From JAGNHS01 sp964609695 (lineage in GTDB: Bacteria > Bdellovibrionota > UBA2428), in the NCBI GenBank assembly GCA_964609695.1, contig CAZSSP010000003.1, forward strand, positions 62,001 through 126,000: a stretch of DNA of 64,000 nt, given 5' to 3'. The notes beneath the pieces are model-generated. The model was not told the origin of the DNA. It saw only the letters and a program-made list of their open reading frames with translations, and made no database searches. Position 1 is the stretch's first letter. The number at the start of each line of letters is the position of its first letter. The translations under genes were made by a program, and so were the position numbers. Of this stretch, positions 44,710 to 54,098 are shown piece by piece.

Positions 44710-46638
44710 ATGAGCAAAGTAATAGGCATCGATTTAGGAACAACAAACTCTTGTGTATCAATTATGGAGGCCGGCAGTCCAAAAGTTTTAACGAACAGTG
44801 AAGGCGGCCGTACGACTCCCTCAATTGTGGGATTTAACAATCAAGGTGAGCGATTGGTTGGGCAAATTGCAAAAAACCAAGCTATCACCAATCCCGATAG
44901 AACTATTTTTGCAGTGAAAAGACTGATCGGTCAAAAATTTGAAAGCCCTGCAGTTCAAAAACTTATGAAGTCACTTCCTTATAAAGTCGTGGCTGCTGAG
45001 AATGGAGATGCCTGGGTTCAAGTTGGAGACAAAACTTATAGCCCTCAAGAAGTTTCTGCTTTCATTTTAACAAAAATGAAAAAGACCGCTGAAGATTATC
45101 TCGGACAAACTGTTAGTGATGCTGTTGTTACTGTTCCTGCTTATTTTAATGATGCTCAAAGACAAGCTACTAAAGATGCTGGTCGTATTGCTGGTCTTGA
45201 TGTGCTTCGTATTATTAACGAACCCACTGCAGCCGCTCTAGCTTACGGAATGGACAAAAAAGGCGATCGTAAAATCGCAGTTTTTGACTTGGGTGGTGGT
45301 ACTTTCGATATTTCCATTCTCGAAATTGGCGATGGCGTATTTGAAGTAAAAGCTACAAATGGAGACACTTTCCTAGGTGGTGAAGATTTTGACCATCGTT
45401 TGGTTGAGTGGATGGCAGGTGAGTTCCAAAAATCAGATGGAATCGACTTACGAAAAGACAAATTTGCCCTTCAAAGATTAAAGGCTGAAGCAGAAAAAGC
45501 TAAGCACATGCTTTCTGAGTCTTTAGAAGCCGAAATCAATCTTCCATTTATCACTGCAGATCAAAGCGGCCCTAAACATTTAAACCTTAAATTGAGTCGC
45601 TCTAAACTTGAATCTCTTTGCGAAGATCTTTTGAAAAAAGTTATCGGTCCTTGTGAAACTTGCTTAAAAGATTCTGGTTTGAGCAAAAATGAAATCACCG
45701 ACGTTATCCTTGTCGGGGGTATGACTCGTATGCCTAAAGTGGTTGAACAAGTACGAGAAATATTCGGAAAAGATCCAAGTAAAGGTGTTAACCCAGATGA
45801 AGTTGTGGCTATCGGAGCCGCGATTCAGGGTGGAGTTCTAAAAGGAGAAGTTAAAGATGTTCTACTTCTCGATGTAACTCCTTTGAGTTTGGGAATTGAA
45901 ACTTTAGGTGGTGTTTCTACAAAACTTATAGAAAAAAATACAACAATTCCTTCTAAGAAAAGTCAGGTCTTTTCTACAGCCACTGACAATCAGCCAGCCG
46001 TTAGCATTCACGTACTTCAGGGCGAGCGCGAAATGGCGGCAGACAATAAAACCTTAGGTCGTTTTGACCTTTTAGGAATTCCTCCTGCTCCTCGTGGCGT
46101 GCCACAAGTTGAGGTCACTTTTGACATTGATGCCAATGGTATCGTTCACGTGTCTGCGAAAGACCTTGGCACAGGAAAGAGCCAATCTATTAAAATTACG
46201 GCTAACTCTGGTTTGAGCGAAGATGAAATTAAGCAAATGGTAAAAGATGCTGAATTACATTCTGCTGAAGATAAGAAAAAAGCAGAAGTTGTGCATGCAA
46301 AAAACCATCTTGATTCACTCGTCTATCAAACTGAAAAGTCTCTTAAAGAAATGGGCGACAAAGTCCCCGGTGCATTAAGACAAGAAATTGAGCCTATTTT
46401 AACTCGCGCTAAAGAAGAGCTTGAAAAGGGCGATGTCGATAAAATGAAGGCTACAACTGAAGAGCTCAATAAGTTGAATGCAAAATTGGCGGAACAACTT
46501 TATAGCCAAGCGTCTGCAAATGGTGGCGCTAATGGTGCTGGAGCTCAGACGGATGCTAATGGTGCATCTCAAGAAGCCAAAGCCGAAGACAATAAAAAGG
46601 GCGACGACGTAGTTGATGCCGACTTCAAAGAAGTTTAA
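44710..46638 (+). CDS. dnaK: molecular chaperone DnaK (Hsp70)
   Basis: 642 residues, standard length. The ATPase domain holds GIDLGTTNSCVSIME, FDLGGGTFDISILE and VILVGGMTRMPKVVEQV, the three HSP70 signatures. The linker LLLDVTPLSLGIET and substrate-binding domain follow, then a lid and a Gly/Ala-rich disordered stretch ending DVVDADFKEV. GAGAGG lies 11 bases before the ATG. It is the centre of a grpE-dnaK-dnaJ operon. Confidence 0.98.
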   Translation: MSKVIGIDLGTTNSCVSIMEAGSPKVLTNSEGGRTTPSIVGFNNQGERLVGQIAKNQAITNPDRTIFAVKRLIGQKFESPAVQKLMKSLPYKVVAAENGDAWVQVGDKTYSPQEVSAFILTKMKKTAEDYLGQTVSDAVVTVPAYFNDAQRQATKDAGRIAGLDVLRIINEPTAAALAYGMDKKGDRKIAVFDLGGGTFDISILEIGDGVFEVKATNGDTFLGGEDFDHRLVEWMAGEFQKSDGIDLRKDKFALQRLKAEAEKAKHMLSESLEAEINLPFITADQSGPKHLNLKLSRSKLESLCEDLLKKVIGPCETCLKDSGLSKNEITDVILVGGMTRMPKVVEQVREIFGKDPSKGVNPDEVVAIGAAIQGGVLKGEVKDVLLLDVTPLSLGIETLGGVSTKLIEKNTTIPSKKSQVFSTATDNQPAVSIHVLQGEREMAADNKTLGRFDLLGIPPAPRGVPQVEVTFDIDANGIVHVSAKDLGTGKSQSIKITANSGLSEDEIKQMVKDAELHSAEDKKKAEVVHAKNHLDSLVYQTEKSLKEMGDKVPGALRQEIEPILTRAKEELEKGDVDKMKATTEELNKLNAKLAEQLYSQASANGGANGAGAQTDANGASQEAKAEDNKKGDDVVDADFKEV

Positions 46639-46668
46639 CTAAAAGACTTCTTGTATAAATAGGAGCCT

Positions 46669-47826
46669 ATGGCTGCATCTGCGAAAAGAGATTATTACGA
46701 AGTGCTTGGCGTTTCTAAAAGCGCTTCCAAAGAAGAGCTTAAAAAAGCCTATCGTCAATTGGCGATGAAGCATCATCCTGACCGAAATCCAGGTGATAAA
46801 AAAGCTGAAGAACTTTTTAAAGAAGCGGCAGAAGCATACGAAGTGCTCTCTAATGACGAAAAGAAAAAAGTTTATGATCAGTTTGGTCATGCTGGCCTGG
46901 GAGCAGGTGGTCCTGGCGGCGGAGCCGGGGGTTTCGGCGGTTTTTCGGGTGGCTTTGGCGGTTTTAACGATATCAACGATATTTTCGGAGATATCTTCTC
47001 TGAAGTTTTTGGGGGTGCACGTAGTGGCAGTCAGGCTCGGAGAAATTCTCGTGGCGAACGAGGCTCTGATCTTCGTTACAACATGGACATTACTTTTGAA
47101 GAAGCTGCTTTTGGCGCAGAGAAAGAAATTTCCATTCCAAAAGACATTCTTTGTAAAACTTGTAACGGTTCGGGTGCACAAGCAGGTTCAAATCCCGAGC
47201 GTTGTAAGGGTTGTAATGGAGTTGGAGAAATTCGCTTTCAACAAGGTTTTTTTACTCTTTCAAAAACTTGTCCAGATTGTGGCGGTTCCGGTTCTTTAAT
47301 TAAGAAAAAATGCGGTGATTGCCGTGGCTCTGGTCGTCTTGTTGATAATGTAAAACTTGCCGTTAAAATTCCTCCTGGAATTGATGTTGGTCAAAAATTA
47401 AAATTACGAGGCGAAGGCGAACCTGGATATCACGGGGGTCCTGCTGGAGATCTTTATGTCGTTATTAACGTCAAAGATCATCCATTCTACAAGCGCGAAG
47501 AATACGACATTCATTGTGAAATTCCAGTTCTCTTCACCCAAGCGGCCTTAGGTGCTGAAGTTGAAGTTCCCACTCTTGAAGGAAAAGTGAAGCTCACGAT
47601 TCCTGCTGGCACTCAAAACATGAAGCGCTTTCGGCTAAAAAATAAAGGGATTGCTCATCTCAATGGCAAAGGTCGAGGCGATCAGTATGTCACTATTTTG
47701 GTAGAGGTTCCGAGTAAATTAAACTCTGAGCAAATCGAGTTATTAAAAAAGTTTAGTGAAATTAGCGGACAGTCTTACCCTGAAGCACAGGGCTTTATTA
47801 ATAAAATGAAAGATTGGTTTCATTAA
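46669..47826 (+). CDS. dnaJ: co-chaperone DnaJ (Hsp40)
   Basis: 385 residues, class I DnaJ. The J domain has YYEVLGVSKSASKEELKKAY and the HPD motif in HHPDRNPGDKKAE; a Gly/Phe-rich region follows (about 80-110). Four zinc repeats read CKTCNGSG, CKGCNGVG, CPDCGGSG and CGDCRGSG, followed by the substrate-binding beta-domains. AGGAG lies 3 bases before the ATG. It stimulates DnaK ATPase and ends the heat-shock operon; the next gene is convergent. Confidence 0.97.
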   Translation: MAASAKRDYYEVLGVSKSASKEELKKAYRQLAMKHHPDRNPGDKKAEELFKEAAEAYEVLSNDEKKKVYDQFGHAGLGAGGPGGGAGGFGGFSGGFGGFNDINDIFGDIFSEVFGGARSGSQARRNSRGERGSDLRYNMDITFEEAAFGAEKEISIPKDILCKTCNGSGAQAGSNPERCKGCNGVGEIRFQQGFFTLSKTCPDCGGSGSLIKKKCGDCRGSGRLVDNVKLAVKIPPGIDVGQKLKLRGEGEPGYHGGPAGDLYVVINVKDHPFYKREEYDIHCEIPVLFTQAALGAEVEVPTLEGKVKLTIPAGTQNMKRFRLKNKGIAHLNGKGRGDQYVTILVEVPSKLNSEQIELLKKFSEISGQSYPEAQGFINKMKDWFH

Positions 47827-47848
47827 TTTTTAAACTTATGCAGTTCTA

Positions 47849-48322
47849 TTAGAAATTTCTGTAAATTGTGTAACAAGAAAAATCAAAATAAACATACGGT
47901 GAGGAGAAGTCTATTGGTGTGGGATAGCCTCTCACAGTTAATGAAAAATCTGGGGCATTAGGGTTCGTTGAAAAAGTTCCTGTTTCTGCTTTCCACAAGG
48001 CTACTTCGTTACCTTTTTCATTTTTTAATTCTGCTAAACCTAAGCCCAGTCGAACAACTCGTTCTTCTCTTAATTCCAGGGTTGCTGTTACTTGAAACGT
48101 TTTATTTTTGAAGTTAACTCTTTCATCAGAATGGAGAATCCAATGACTTCCAAATTGGTCAATTGGATAAAGTTCAAATTTTATAGCGGGTTGATTATCG
48201 GTAGTTACTAAACGACAATCTAAATGATCATATTTTAAAACAGGTTCTGCAGCGAGTGTATTTAAAGAGTAGGTTAGAATAGGTATTATAGAAAATAGGC
48301 TTAAAAATAGGTTTCGTTTCAT
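47849..48322 (-). CDS. secreted protein of unknown function
   Basis: 157 residues. A signal peptide (MKRNLFLSLFSIIPILTYSL, cut after LAA) precedes a domain that looks beta-rich, with two Cys (CRL near the start and CYT near the end) that could form a disulphide. ATG 48322 is chosen because AGGAGG lies 8 bases upstream; a TTG directly before it is the alternative. I do not recognise a family. It is convergent with dnaJ. Confidence 0.65.
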   Translation of the reverse strand: MKRNLFLSLFSIIPILTYSLNTLAAEPVLKYDHLDCRLVTTDNQPAIKFELYPIDQFGSHWILHSDERVNFKNKTFQVTATLELREERVVRLGLGLAELKNEKGNEVALWKAETGTFSTNPNAPDFSLTVRGYPTPIDFSSPYVYFDFSCYTIYRNF

Positions 48323-48489
48323 CAAAGATCCCTCCTGGGCACTTTATCTATAAGAGAAACTATATCCGCAAATTTTTTTAAGTGGTATGATATTTGAATA
48401 AATTAGCGCGCCGTGTTTATTTTCGCTCTTAGCACGCTTGAGATTCAAAAAGACTCGAAGTTCATCAAATCCCCTGTTAAAAATTCATT

Positions 48490-50583
48490 GTGGGAATAAA
48501 TCATTTTGGATTTAAATCGAAGTGGCTTTTATTGTTAAGCTCAATAACGGCTTGTTCTACGGGTGGAAGTCTTAGAAAAGAACCTGAAAAGCCCACAGCC
48601 GCGACAAAAAATGAAGATCGAAGAACTGTTGAAGCTCCCCCCGTTCAAAAGCCTCAGGGTCCTGTGGTTTATAGAAGTGCTCAAGACGATGGCAATACAC
48701 GAAGCGATTATTTTGAAGCGCGAAGAATTTTTCTTGATGGGAAAAAGGTTGAAGGCGGTCGAAGGATTGCTCAATACGTTGAACAAAATCCAAACGGACA
48801 ATACGTAGACGAAGCATTTTTGCTCTTGGCTCAAAGCGCCTTAGAAGCACAAAAATGGTCAGAAGCTGAGGATTTTTCATCCAAGGTTATGGACATGAAT
48901 CCTCCGTCGCGTTTGCGCGGCCAAGCCTGGATTGTAAAAGCTAAGGTCTTTCAAGCCAATGGTCGAGGCGATGAGGCTTTAAGAAGTTTGTATAATGTGA
49001 GACTCGAAGAACTTCCTCAACGTGATCACTTGGCATTGTTTTCTTTGTGGGGTCAATTAGCAGAAGAACAGGGTAATTTTAGGGATGCTGTATTGGCCTT
49101 CGTGAAAGCTTATAGGCAGCCTGATGTTGGCCCAGAACAAAGTGAAAATATTAAGCAAAAAATCAATCAGCTCATTTCCAATAACCTTAACGAAAAAGAA
49201 GCTTCTTTAGTTGTTCGAGAATATTCTAATAAAGGTTTTCCAGGAAATGCGGCTTCTCTTCGATTGGCTAAATTACTAATGGCCAAGGGAAACAAGGCTG
49301 ATGCTGATTTTTATATCAATGCAATTTTAGCTTATGAATCTCACGATAGTAGCTATTACAGGGATGCTCTATTTTTAAAACAAAACGTAAATTCTTTTAG
49401 TGATTCAGCAGAATCTAAAATTGGCGTTTTATTCCCATCGGGTGGTCGTTTTGCGGCTTGGTCCCAAAGAGCGCGTGAAGGTATTGATTTAGTTTGGGAT
49501 AAGAGTCCTGGCTTGCCCATGTTAGTTTATGAGGATTCTGGAACTAATTTAGAGTCTTTTAGATCGGCTTTTGAGCGATTAGTTTTACAGGAAAAGGTTT
49601 TATTAATTATTGGACCTACTTTGGCTGAGCAAGCAGAACAAGCGGCTCAATTATCGCAACAATATGGAGTCCCTTATATTTCTTTGTCGCCTCGATCGGG
49701 CTTAATTGAAAAGAGTCCTTATTTGTTTAGATTTGCCCTTTCAGCTGAACTTCAAGCTCAGGCCGTTGTGAATTATGCATGGGAACGTTTAGGGGCCCAT
49801 CGTTTTGCAATTTTATTTCCCGAAGATAATTTTGGAAAAGGTTTTGCAAAGCCCTATTTTGATGCCGTTAAAAATCGTGGTGGATTCATGGCTGCAGCTG
49901 AATCCTATAATCCTAACGAATCTGATTTTGTGGATGCCGTTCGAAATTTAGTCGGTACGGGTTTTCCTGTTTTTAGAAATTTAGAACTTCAAGATGAAGT
50001 GAGGCTTTTGCAGGAAAAAACTGGAAAACCTGTAAGTGCGCGTGACAAAGCCAAAATGAAATTGAGCCCTATAGTGGATTTCGATGTGATTTTTATTCCT
50101 GACACCTATAAAGCCGTTGGGCAAATTATTCCGACATTGGTTTTTGAAGACCTTAAAGACGTTAAAATTTTTGGACCTTCGAGTTGGAATAATAAACAAC
50201 TACTCTCTAGAGCGGGTCAGTATATGGACAACGCTTATTGTGTAGATATTAGTCTTGCTGAAAAAACTGATAAATTCACTCAAGACTTTATGAATAAGTA
50301 TAAGGCTAAGTTTGGGCGAGCTCCTGTGGACATTTCCGCTATTACTTACGACTTAGCGTTGAGCTTGAAGCAGCTTTTTGAGGAGTCAAAAAACCTACGC
50401 TCTAGAGATGAAACTCGTTCATCACTCGAATCATTGGGCGAAATTAAGGGTGTTGTTGGAAAACATCGTTGGGACGCAGAGCGAGATCCTATGGGAACTC
50501 TACAGCTTTTTCAGTCTAGACGAGGGAGCTTCCAATATATTGGCGATATTTCACTCTTAGATTTCGACGCCTCTCATCAATAA
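48490..50583 (+). CDS. LpoA-like lipoprotein, putative penicillin-binding protein activator
   Basis: 697 residues. The N-terminus ends in a lipobox ITAC (C22) followed by Ser-Thr, predicting an outer-membrane lipoprotein. Residues about 60-280 form helical repeats of TPR type; residues about 310-690 form a type I periplasmic-binding-protein fold, beginning KIGVLFPSGGRFAAWSQRAR and including LLIIGPTLAEQAEQAAQLS. This order is that of LpoA, which activates PBP1A in peptidoglycan synthesis. The family link is by architecture; a solute-binding receptor is an alternative. GTG start; lon follows 89 bases later. Confidence 0.75.
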   Translation: MGINHFGFKSKWLLLLSSITACSTGGSLRKEPEKPTAATKNEDRRTVEAPPVQKPQGPVVYRSAQDDGNTRSDYFEARRIFLDGKKVEGGRRIAQYVEQNPNGQYVDEAFLLLAQSALEAQKWSEAEDFSSKVMDMNPPSRLRGQAWIVKAKVFQANGRGDEALRSLYNVRLEELPQRDHLALFSLWGQLAEEQGNFRDAVLAFVKAYRQPDVGPEQSENIKQKINQLISNNLNEKEASLVVREYSNKGFPGNAASLRLAKLLMAKGNKADADFYINAILAYESHDSSYYRDALFLKQNVNSFSDSAESKIGVLFPSGGRFAAWSQRAREGIDLVWDKSPGLPMLVYEDSGTNLESFRSAFERLVLQEKVLLIIGPTLAEQAEQAAQLSQQYGVPYISLSPRSGLIEKSPYLFRFALSAELQAQAVVNYAWERLGAHRFAILFPEDNFGKGFAKPYFDAVKNRGGFMAAAESYNPNESDFVDAVRNLVGTGFPVFRNLELQDEVRLLQEKTGKPVSARDKAKMKLSPIVDFDVIFIPDTYKAVGQIIPTLVFEDLKDVKIFGPSSWNNKQLLSRAGQYMDNAYCVDISLAEKTDKFTQDFMNKYKAKFGRAPVDISAITYDLALSLKQLFEESKNLRSRDETRSSLESLGEIKGVVGKHRWDAERDPMGTLQLFQSRRGSFQYIGDISLLDFDASHQ

Positions 50584-50634
50584 ACTCTCTTAAAATATTA
50601 AAGCCATTTAGCCATATTCCGATGAGTTCATAGA

Positions 50635-50653
50635 GGGGAATATTATGTTCCCC
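50635..50653. promoter_or_regulatory. 19-bp palindrome upstream of lon, candidate operator
   Basis: GGGGAATATTATGTTCCCC has perfect 6-base arms (50635-50640, 50648-50653) and near-complete symmetry inside. It ends 19 bases before the lon ATG. It is not followed by T residues on the plus strand, so a terminator is unlikely, and it is not a CIRCE element. A repressor or activator site is plausible. Confidence 0.4.
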
Positions 50654-50672
50654 AAAAAAGGAAGGAAGGCTC

Positions 50673-53111
50673 ATGGCCCCTAAAAACGACACGGACGATA
50701 TTGTGATACCAGAATCGCTTCCCATGCTCCCAGTGAGAGATGTGGTGGTGTTTCCTTTTATGATACTCCCACTATTTGTTGGAAGAGACGCTTCGATTAA
50801 AGCTGTCTACGAATCTTTGAGTCGAGATCGATTAATCTTCTTATCCACTCAAAAGAAAATTGGAGACGACAATCCTTCTTCAGAAGATATTTTTACCACT
50901 GGAACTGTGGCAATGATCATGAGGATGAGAAAGCTTCCTGATGGGCGCATTAAAATTCTTGCTCAAGGAATCGCAAAAGCGAAAATTAAAAACTTTCAGC
51001 AAACTCAACCTTACTATCAAGTGAACATTGAAAGAATCAGAGATGAAGCTACTGCAACGGGTGGTGAAGAAGAACAACTTCTTAAAGCAGTCCGTGAACA
51101 GCTAGAGCAAGTTATTAATCTTGGAAAAATGCTCTCACCGGACATTCTCTTGGTGGTTGAAGAAATTTCAGACGCCGGAAGACTGGCTGATCTCATCACC
51201 AGTAATTTGGGATTGAAAGTGAGCGAAGCTCAAGACATTCTTGAGACGGCTGATCCTGTAGCACGTTTAAAGAAAGTAAAAGAATTCTTAGCTAAAGAAC
51301 TCGATATTCTTAGTGTTCAAAGTAAAATTAAGAATCAAGTACGTGATGAACTCAGTAAAAATCAAAGAGAGCATTTTTTACGTGAGCAAATGAAGGCCAT
51401 TAAATCTGAGCTTGGAGAAAATGATCCTCGCAACGATGAAATGGCTGAAATGCGCATGAAGATTGAGAATGCCTTTTTGAGTGATGAAGCTAAAACTGAA
51501 GCTTATAAACAAATGGGTCGTTTGGAACGTATGCATCCAGATTCGTCTGAAGCTTCAATTATTAGATCTTACCTTGATTGGATTTGTGACCTTCCATGGA
51601 CAAAGAGTTCAGAAGATCATCTCAATCTTGTTGAAGTGAAAAAAGTACTTGATGAAGATCATTACGACTTGGAAAAAATTAAAACAAGAATTCTTGAATT
51701 CTTGGCCGTTCGTAAACTTAAGAAAGATAATAAGGGTCCAATTATTTGTTTAAGTGGCCCTCCTGGTGTGGGTAAAACTTCATTAGGAAAGTCGATTGCA
51801 CGTTCGATGGGCAGAGAGTTTGTAAGAATAAGTTTAGGTGGTGTTCATGACGAAGCTGAAATTCGTGGTCACCGAAGAACTTACGTTGGTGCGATGCCTG
51901 GTCGAGTGATTCAAGCTATTAAGCAAGCCGCTACAAATAACCCTGTTATTATGCTCGATGAAATCGATAAATTGGGTAGAGACTATAAGGGCGATCCTTC
52001 AAGTGCATTACTCGAAGTATTAGATCCTGAGCAAAATAACGCTTTTAGAGATCACTATTTGAATATCAATTTTGATTTGTCGAAAGTTCTTTTTATCTCT
52101 ACAGCTAACTCTTTGGATACAATTCCGGCTCCATTGCGCGATCGAATGGAAGTGATTGAATTGTCTGGTTACACTGAAGAAGATAAAATGCGAATTGCTC
52201 GTCAATATCTAATAAGAAAGCAAGTTAAAGAAAACGGGATCACTAGAGATGCTGTAGTCTTTACAGATGATTCTTTGAAAAAAATTATCAAAGAGTACAC
52301 AAGAGAAGCAGGTCTAAGAAATTTTGAAAGATTATTAGGATCTTGCGCTCGAAAAGTGGCACATGACGTAGCGACTTGGGACGGTAAAGCTGCTTTCCCT
52401 TGTGTCACAATAGATGAAAGCAAAGTAGAAGAGTTTTTAGGACCACCTAGATTCTTGCCCACAGATCTTCGTGAAAGAAACGAAGTGGGAGTTTGTACAG
52501 GTTTAGCTTGGACTTCTCTGGGTGGAGATGTTCTTGAAGTTGAAGTCACTTCAATGAAGGGTGATTCAAGAGTACAATTCACAGGATCCTTAGGAGATGT
52601 GATGAAAGAATCTTGCCAAGCGGCAACATCCTGGATTCGCGCCAATGGAAAAGATCTCAATATAGATCCTGAGTGGTTTTCTAAAAACGAACTCCACATT
52701 CACTTTCCTTCTGGAGCGGTTCCAAAAGATGGACCGAGTGCGGGCATTACAATCACAACGGCTATTGTTAGCTTGCTAACAGGAATACCCGTGAGAAGAG
52801 ATGTGGCTATGACTGGTGAAATTTCCTTACGAGGAAAAGTATTACCTATAGGTGGATTGAAAGAGAAATCACTTGCGGCTCACCGACATGGTTGCACCAC
52901 TGTAGTGATTCCAGAACGAAACGTTAAGGATCTCGTTGATGTTCCTGAAGAAGTGAAAGCCAACGTGGAATTCAAATCAGTTTCTGATGTTCGCGAAGTT
53001 TTAGAGCTAGCTTTAGAGCGCTCTCCCTTCAAGAAACGTCAAAGCGTAAAAGCAAAAGCTTCTCCAAGCGGTAGCGGCGATAAGAATAGACAAGTCGCCG
53101 ACGCCGCTTAA
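50673..53111 (+). CDS. lon: ATP-dependent protease Lon
   Basis: 812 residues, standard Lon length. The N-terminal LON domain opens LPMLPVRDVVVFPFMILPLF; the AAA+ module has Walker A GPPGVGKTSLGKS and Walker B VIMLDEIDK. The protease domain has the catalytic Ser in KDGPSAGITITT and Lys in GGLKEKSLAAHRHG. It degrades misfolded and regulatory proteins in the cytoplasm. AGGAAGG lies before the ATG. A candidate operator is just upstream; any heat-shock promoter there is much weaker than that before grpE. Confidence 0.98.
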   Translation: MAPKNDTDDIVIPESLPMLPVRDVVVFPFMILPLFVGRDASIKAVYESLSRDRLIFLSTQKKIGDDNPSSEDIFTTGTVAMIMRMRKLPDGRIKILAQGIAKAKIKNFQQTQPYYQVNIERIRDEATATGGEEEQLLKAVREQLEQVINLGKMLSPDILLVVEEISDAGRLADLITSNLGLKVSEAQDILETADPVARLKKVKEFLAKELDILSVQSKIKNQVRDELSKNQREHFLREQMKAIKSELGENDPRNDEMAEMRMKIENAFLSDEAKTEAYKQMGRLERMHPDSSEASIIRSYLDWICDLPWTKSSEDHLNLVEVKKVLDEDHYDLEKIKTRILEFLAVRKLKKDNKGPIICLSGPPGVGKTSLGKSIARSMGREFVRISLGGVHDEAEIRGHRRTYVGAMPGRVIQAIKQAATNNPVIMLDEIDKLGRDYKGDPSSALLEVLDPEQNNAFRDHYLNINFDLSKVLFISTANSLDTIPAPLRDRMEVIELSGYTEEDKMRIARQYLIRKQVKENGITRDAVVFTDDSLKKIIKEYTREAGLRNFERLLGSCARKVAHDVATWDGKAAFPCVTIDESKVEEFLGPPRFLPTDLRERNEVGVCTGLAWTSLGGDVLEVEVTSMKGDSRVQFTGSLGDVMKESCQAATSWIRANGKDLNIDPEWFSKNELHIHFPSGAVPKDGPSAGITITTAIVSLLTGIPVRRDVAMTGEISLRGKVLPIGGLKEKSLAAHRHGCTTVVIPERNVKDLVDVPEEVKANVEFKSVSDVREVLELALERSPFKKRQSVKAKASPSGSGDKNRQVADAA

Positions 53112-53117
53112 GCAGAC

Positions 53118-54098
53118 TTAGCTTTTATTGGAACGAAGAGATCTTAGCAGAAGAGTGACGTAGAAGAATAAGCTACGGTCAATTCCCTGCATTTGAAGAC
53201 CTAAGTTTCGGATTTTAAAAAAAGAGTTTAGACTTTTATCGTCTAGAGTTTTTATAAAAGTGTTTAAATAAACAATTTTTGGGTTTTTATTATCAATAGT
53301 TCTAAGCTGAAGTCTTTGGCTTAATTCTTTGGCTTGAGAGATTCTTTGTTCTATGAGCTCAAAACATTTTTGAGGTTTATTAAAAAAATCTAATATTCTA
53401 TTTTTTTTACCAGCGCCTGATGCGTTGCCTGAATGAACTCGATACAAAGTCAGGGCTTCATCAATAAAAACAATTTTTCCTAGAGTGCAAGCTATTAAGG
53501 CGCACCACCAGTCGTGCATGAGGGCGTGGGTAGGTATTGGGCTAGCAATTTTTGCCAAACTTTTATTGATGGCGCTACTGCATCCAACTACAAAATTTTG
53601 AACGAGAAGATGTGAAATTTTTTCTTGAGAAAACTCAGGGTCAAAATTCATTTGGTTATGATAGGAGATGTTTAGTGTATGGCCCTTATCATCTATTGTT
53701 TTGAGCTGACTATGCAGCAAAATAGGTGTTTCTCTACCAAGGGCGAATTCATATTCATTTAAAGTTTTTGAAAGTGTTTCAAGTTTATGAGTTAACCAAA
53801 TGTCGTCTTGGTCGCAAAAAAACACATGCTCTTGTGGATAACTTAGGGATATTTCTAAAAGTTTTGAAAAACTTTGAGTGGGGCCCAGATTGCCTAAGGT
53901 GTCTTGGACGAGAATTAATCTTGAATCATTTTTAGAAAAATTTTTTAAAATATCTACGGTTTTGTCGTTAGATCCGTCGTCTCTGACTAAAAGAGTCCAA
54001 GTATTAAGACTTTGCTTTTTGAGGCTTTCAAGCAATTCGTTAATCCATTTTTCCCCATTATAGGTGCTGAGTAAAATAAGGGGGGAGGAAGTTTTCAT
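53118..54098 (-). CDS. GT2 glycosyltransferase (rhamnosyltransferase-like)
   Basis: 326 residues. ILLSTYNGEKWINELLESLK, LLVRDDGSNDKTVDIL and FFCDQDDIWLTHKLE are the GT2 core and closely follow the pattern of bacterial rhamnosyl- and other deoxyhexosyltransferases. HDWWCALIA and YRVHSGNASGAG are in the later half. ATG 54098 overlaps the upstream stop (TAATG), with GAGGAG 9 bases away. It ends a three-gene minus-strand operon and nearly abuts the lon stop. Confidence 0.82.
   Translation of the reverse strand: MKTSSPLILLSTYNGEKWINELLESLKKQSLNTWTLLVRDDGSNDKTVDILKNFSKNDSRLILVQDTLGNLGPTQSFSKLLEISLSYPQEHVFFCDQDDIWLTHKLETLSKTLNEYEFALGRETPILLHSQLKTIDDKGHTLNISYHNQMNFDPEFSQEKISHLLVQNFVVGCSSAINKSLAKIASPIPTHALMHDWWCALIACTLGKIVFIDEALTLYRVHSGNASGAGKKNRILDFFNKPQKCFELIEQRISQAKELSQRLQLRTIDNKNPKIVYLNTFIKTLDDKSLNSFFKIRNLGLQMQGIDRSLFFYVTLLLRSLRSNKS

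Noticed and set aside
46639..47181. Long minus-strand reading frame (180 codons) opposite dnaJ
   Set aside because: Its sequence is the complement of the well-conserved dnaJ J-domain and zinc region, has no ribosome-binding site and no recognisable domain.
46793..47299. Second plus-strand frame of 168 codons inside dnaJ
   Set aside because: It is an out-of-frame reading of the strongly conserved DnaJ sequence.
50589..50617. Sigma32-like sequence upstream of lon
   Set aside because: CTTAAA with GCCATAT at 16-base spacing has mismatches in both elements; far weaker than the site before grpE.
52202..52699. Minus-strand frame of 165 codons opposite lon
   Set aside because: It is antisense to conserved protease-domain codons of Lon and shows no protein family features.
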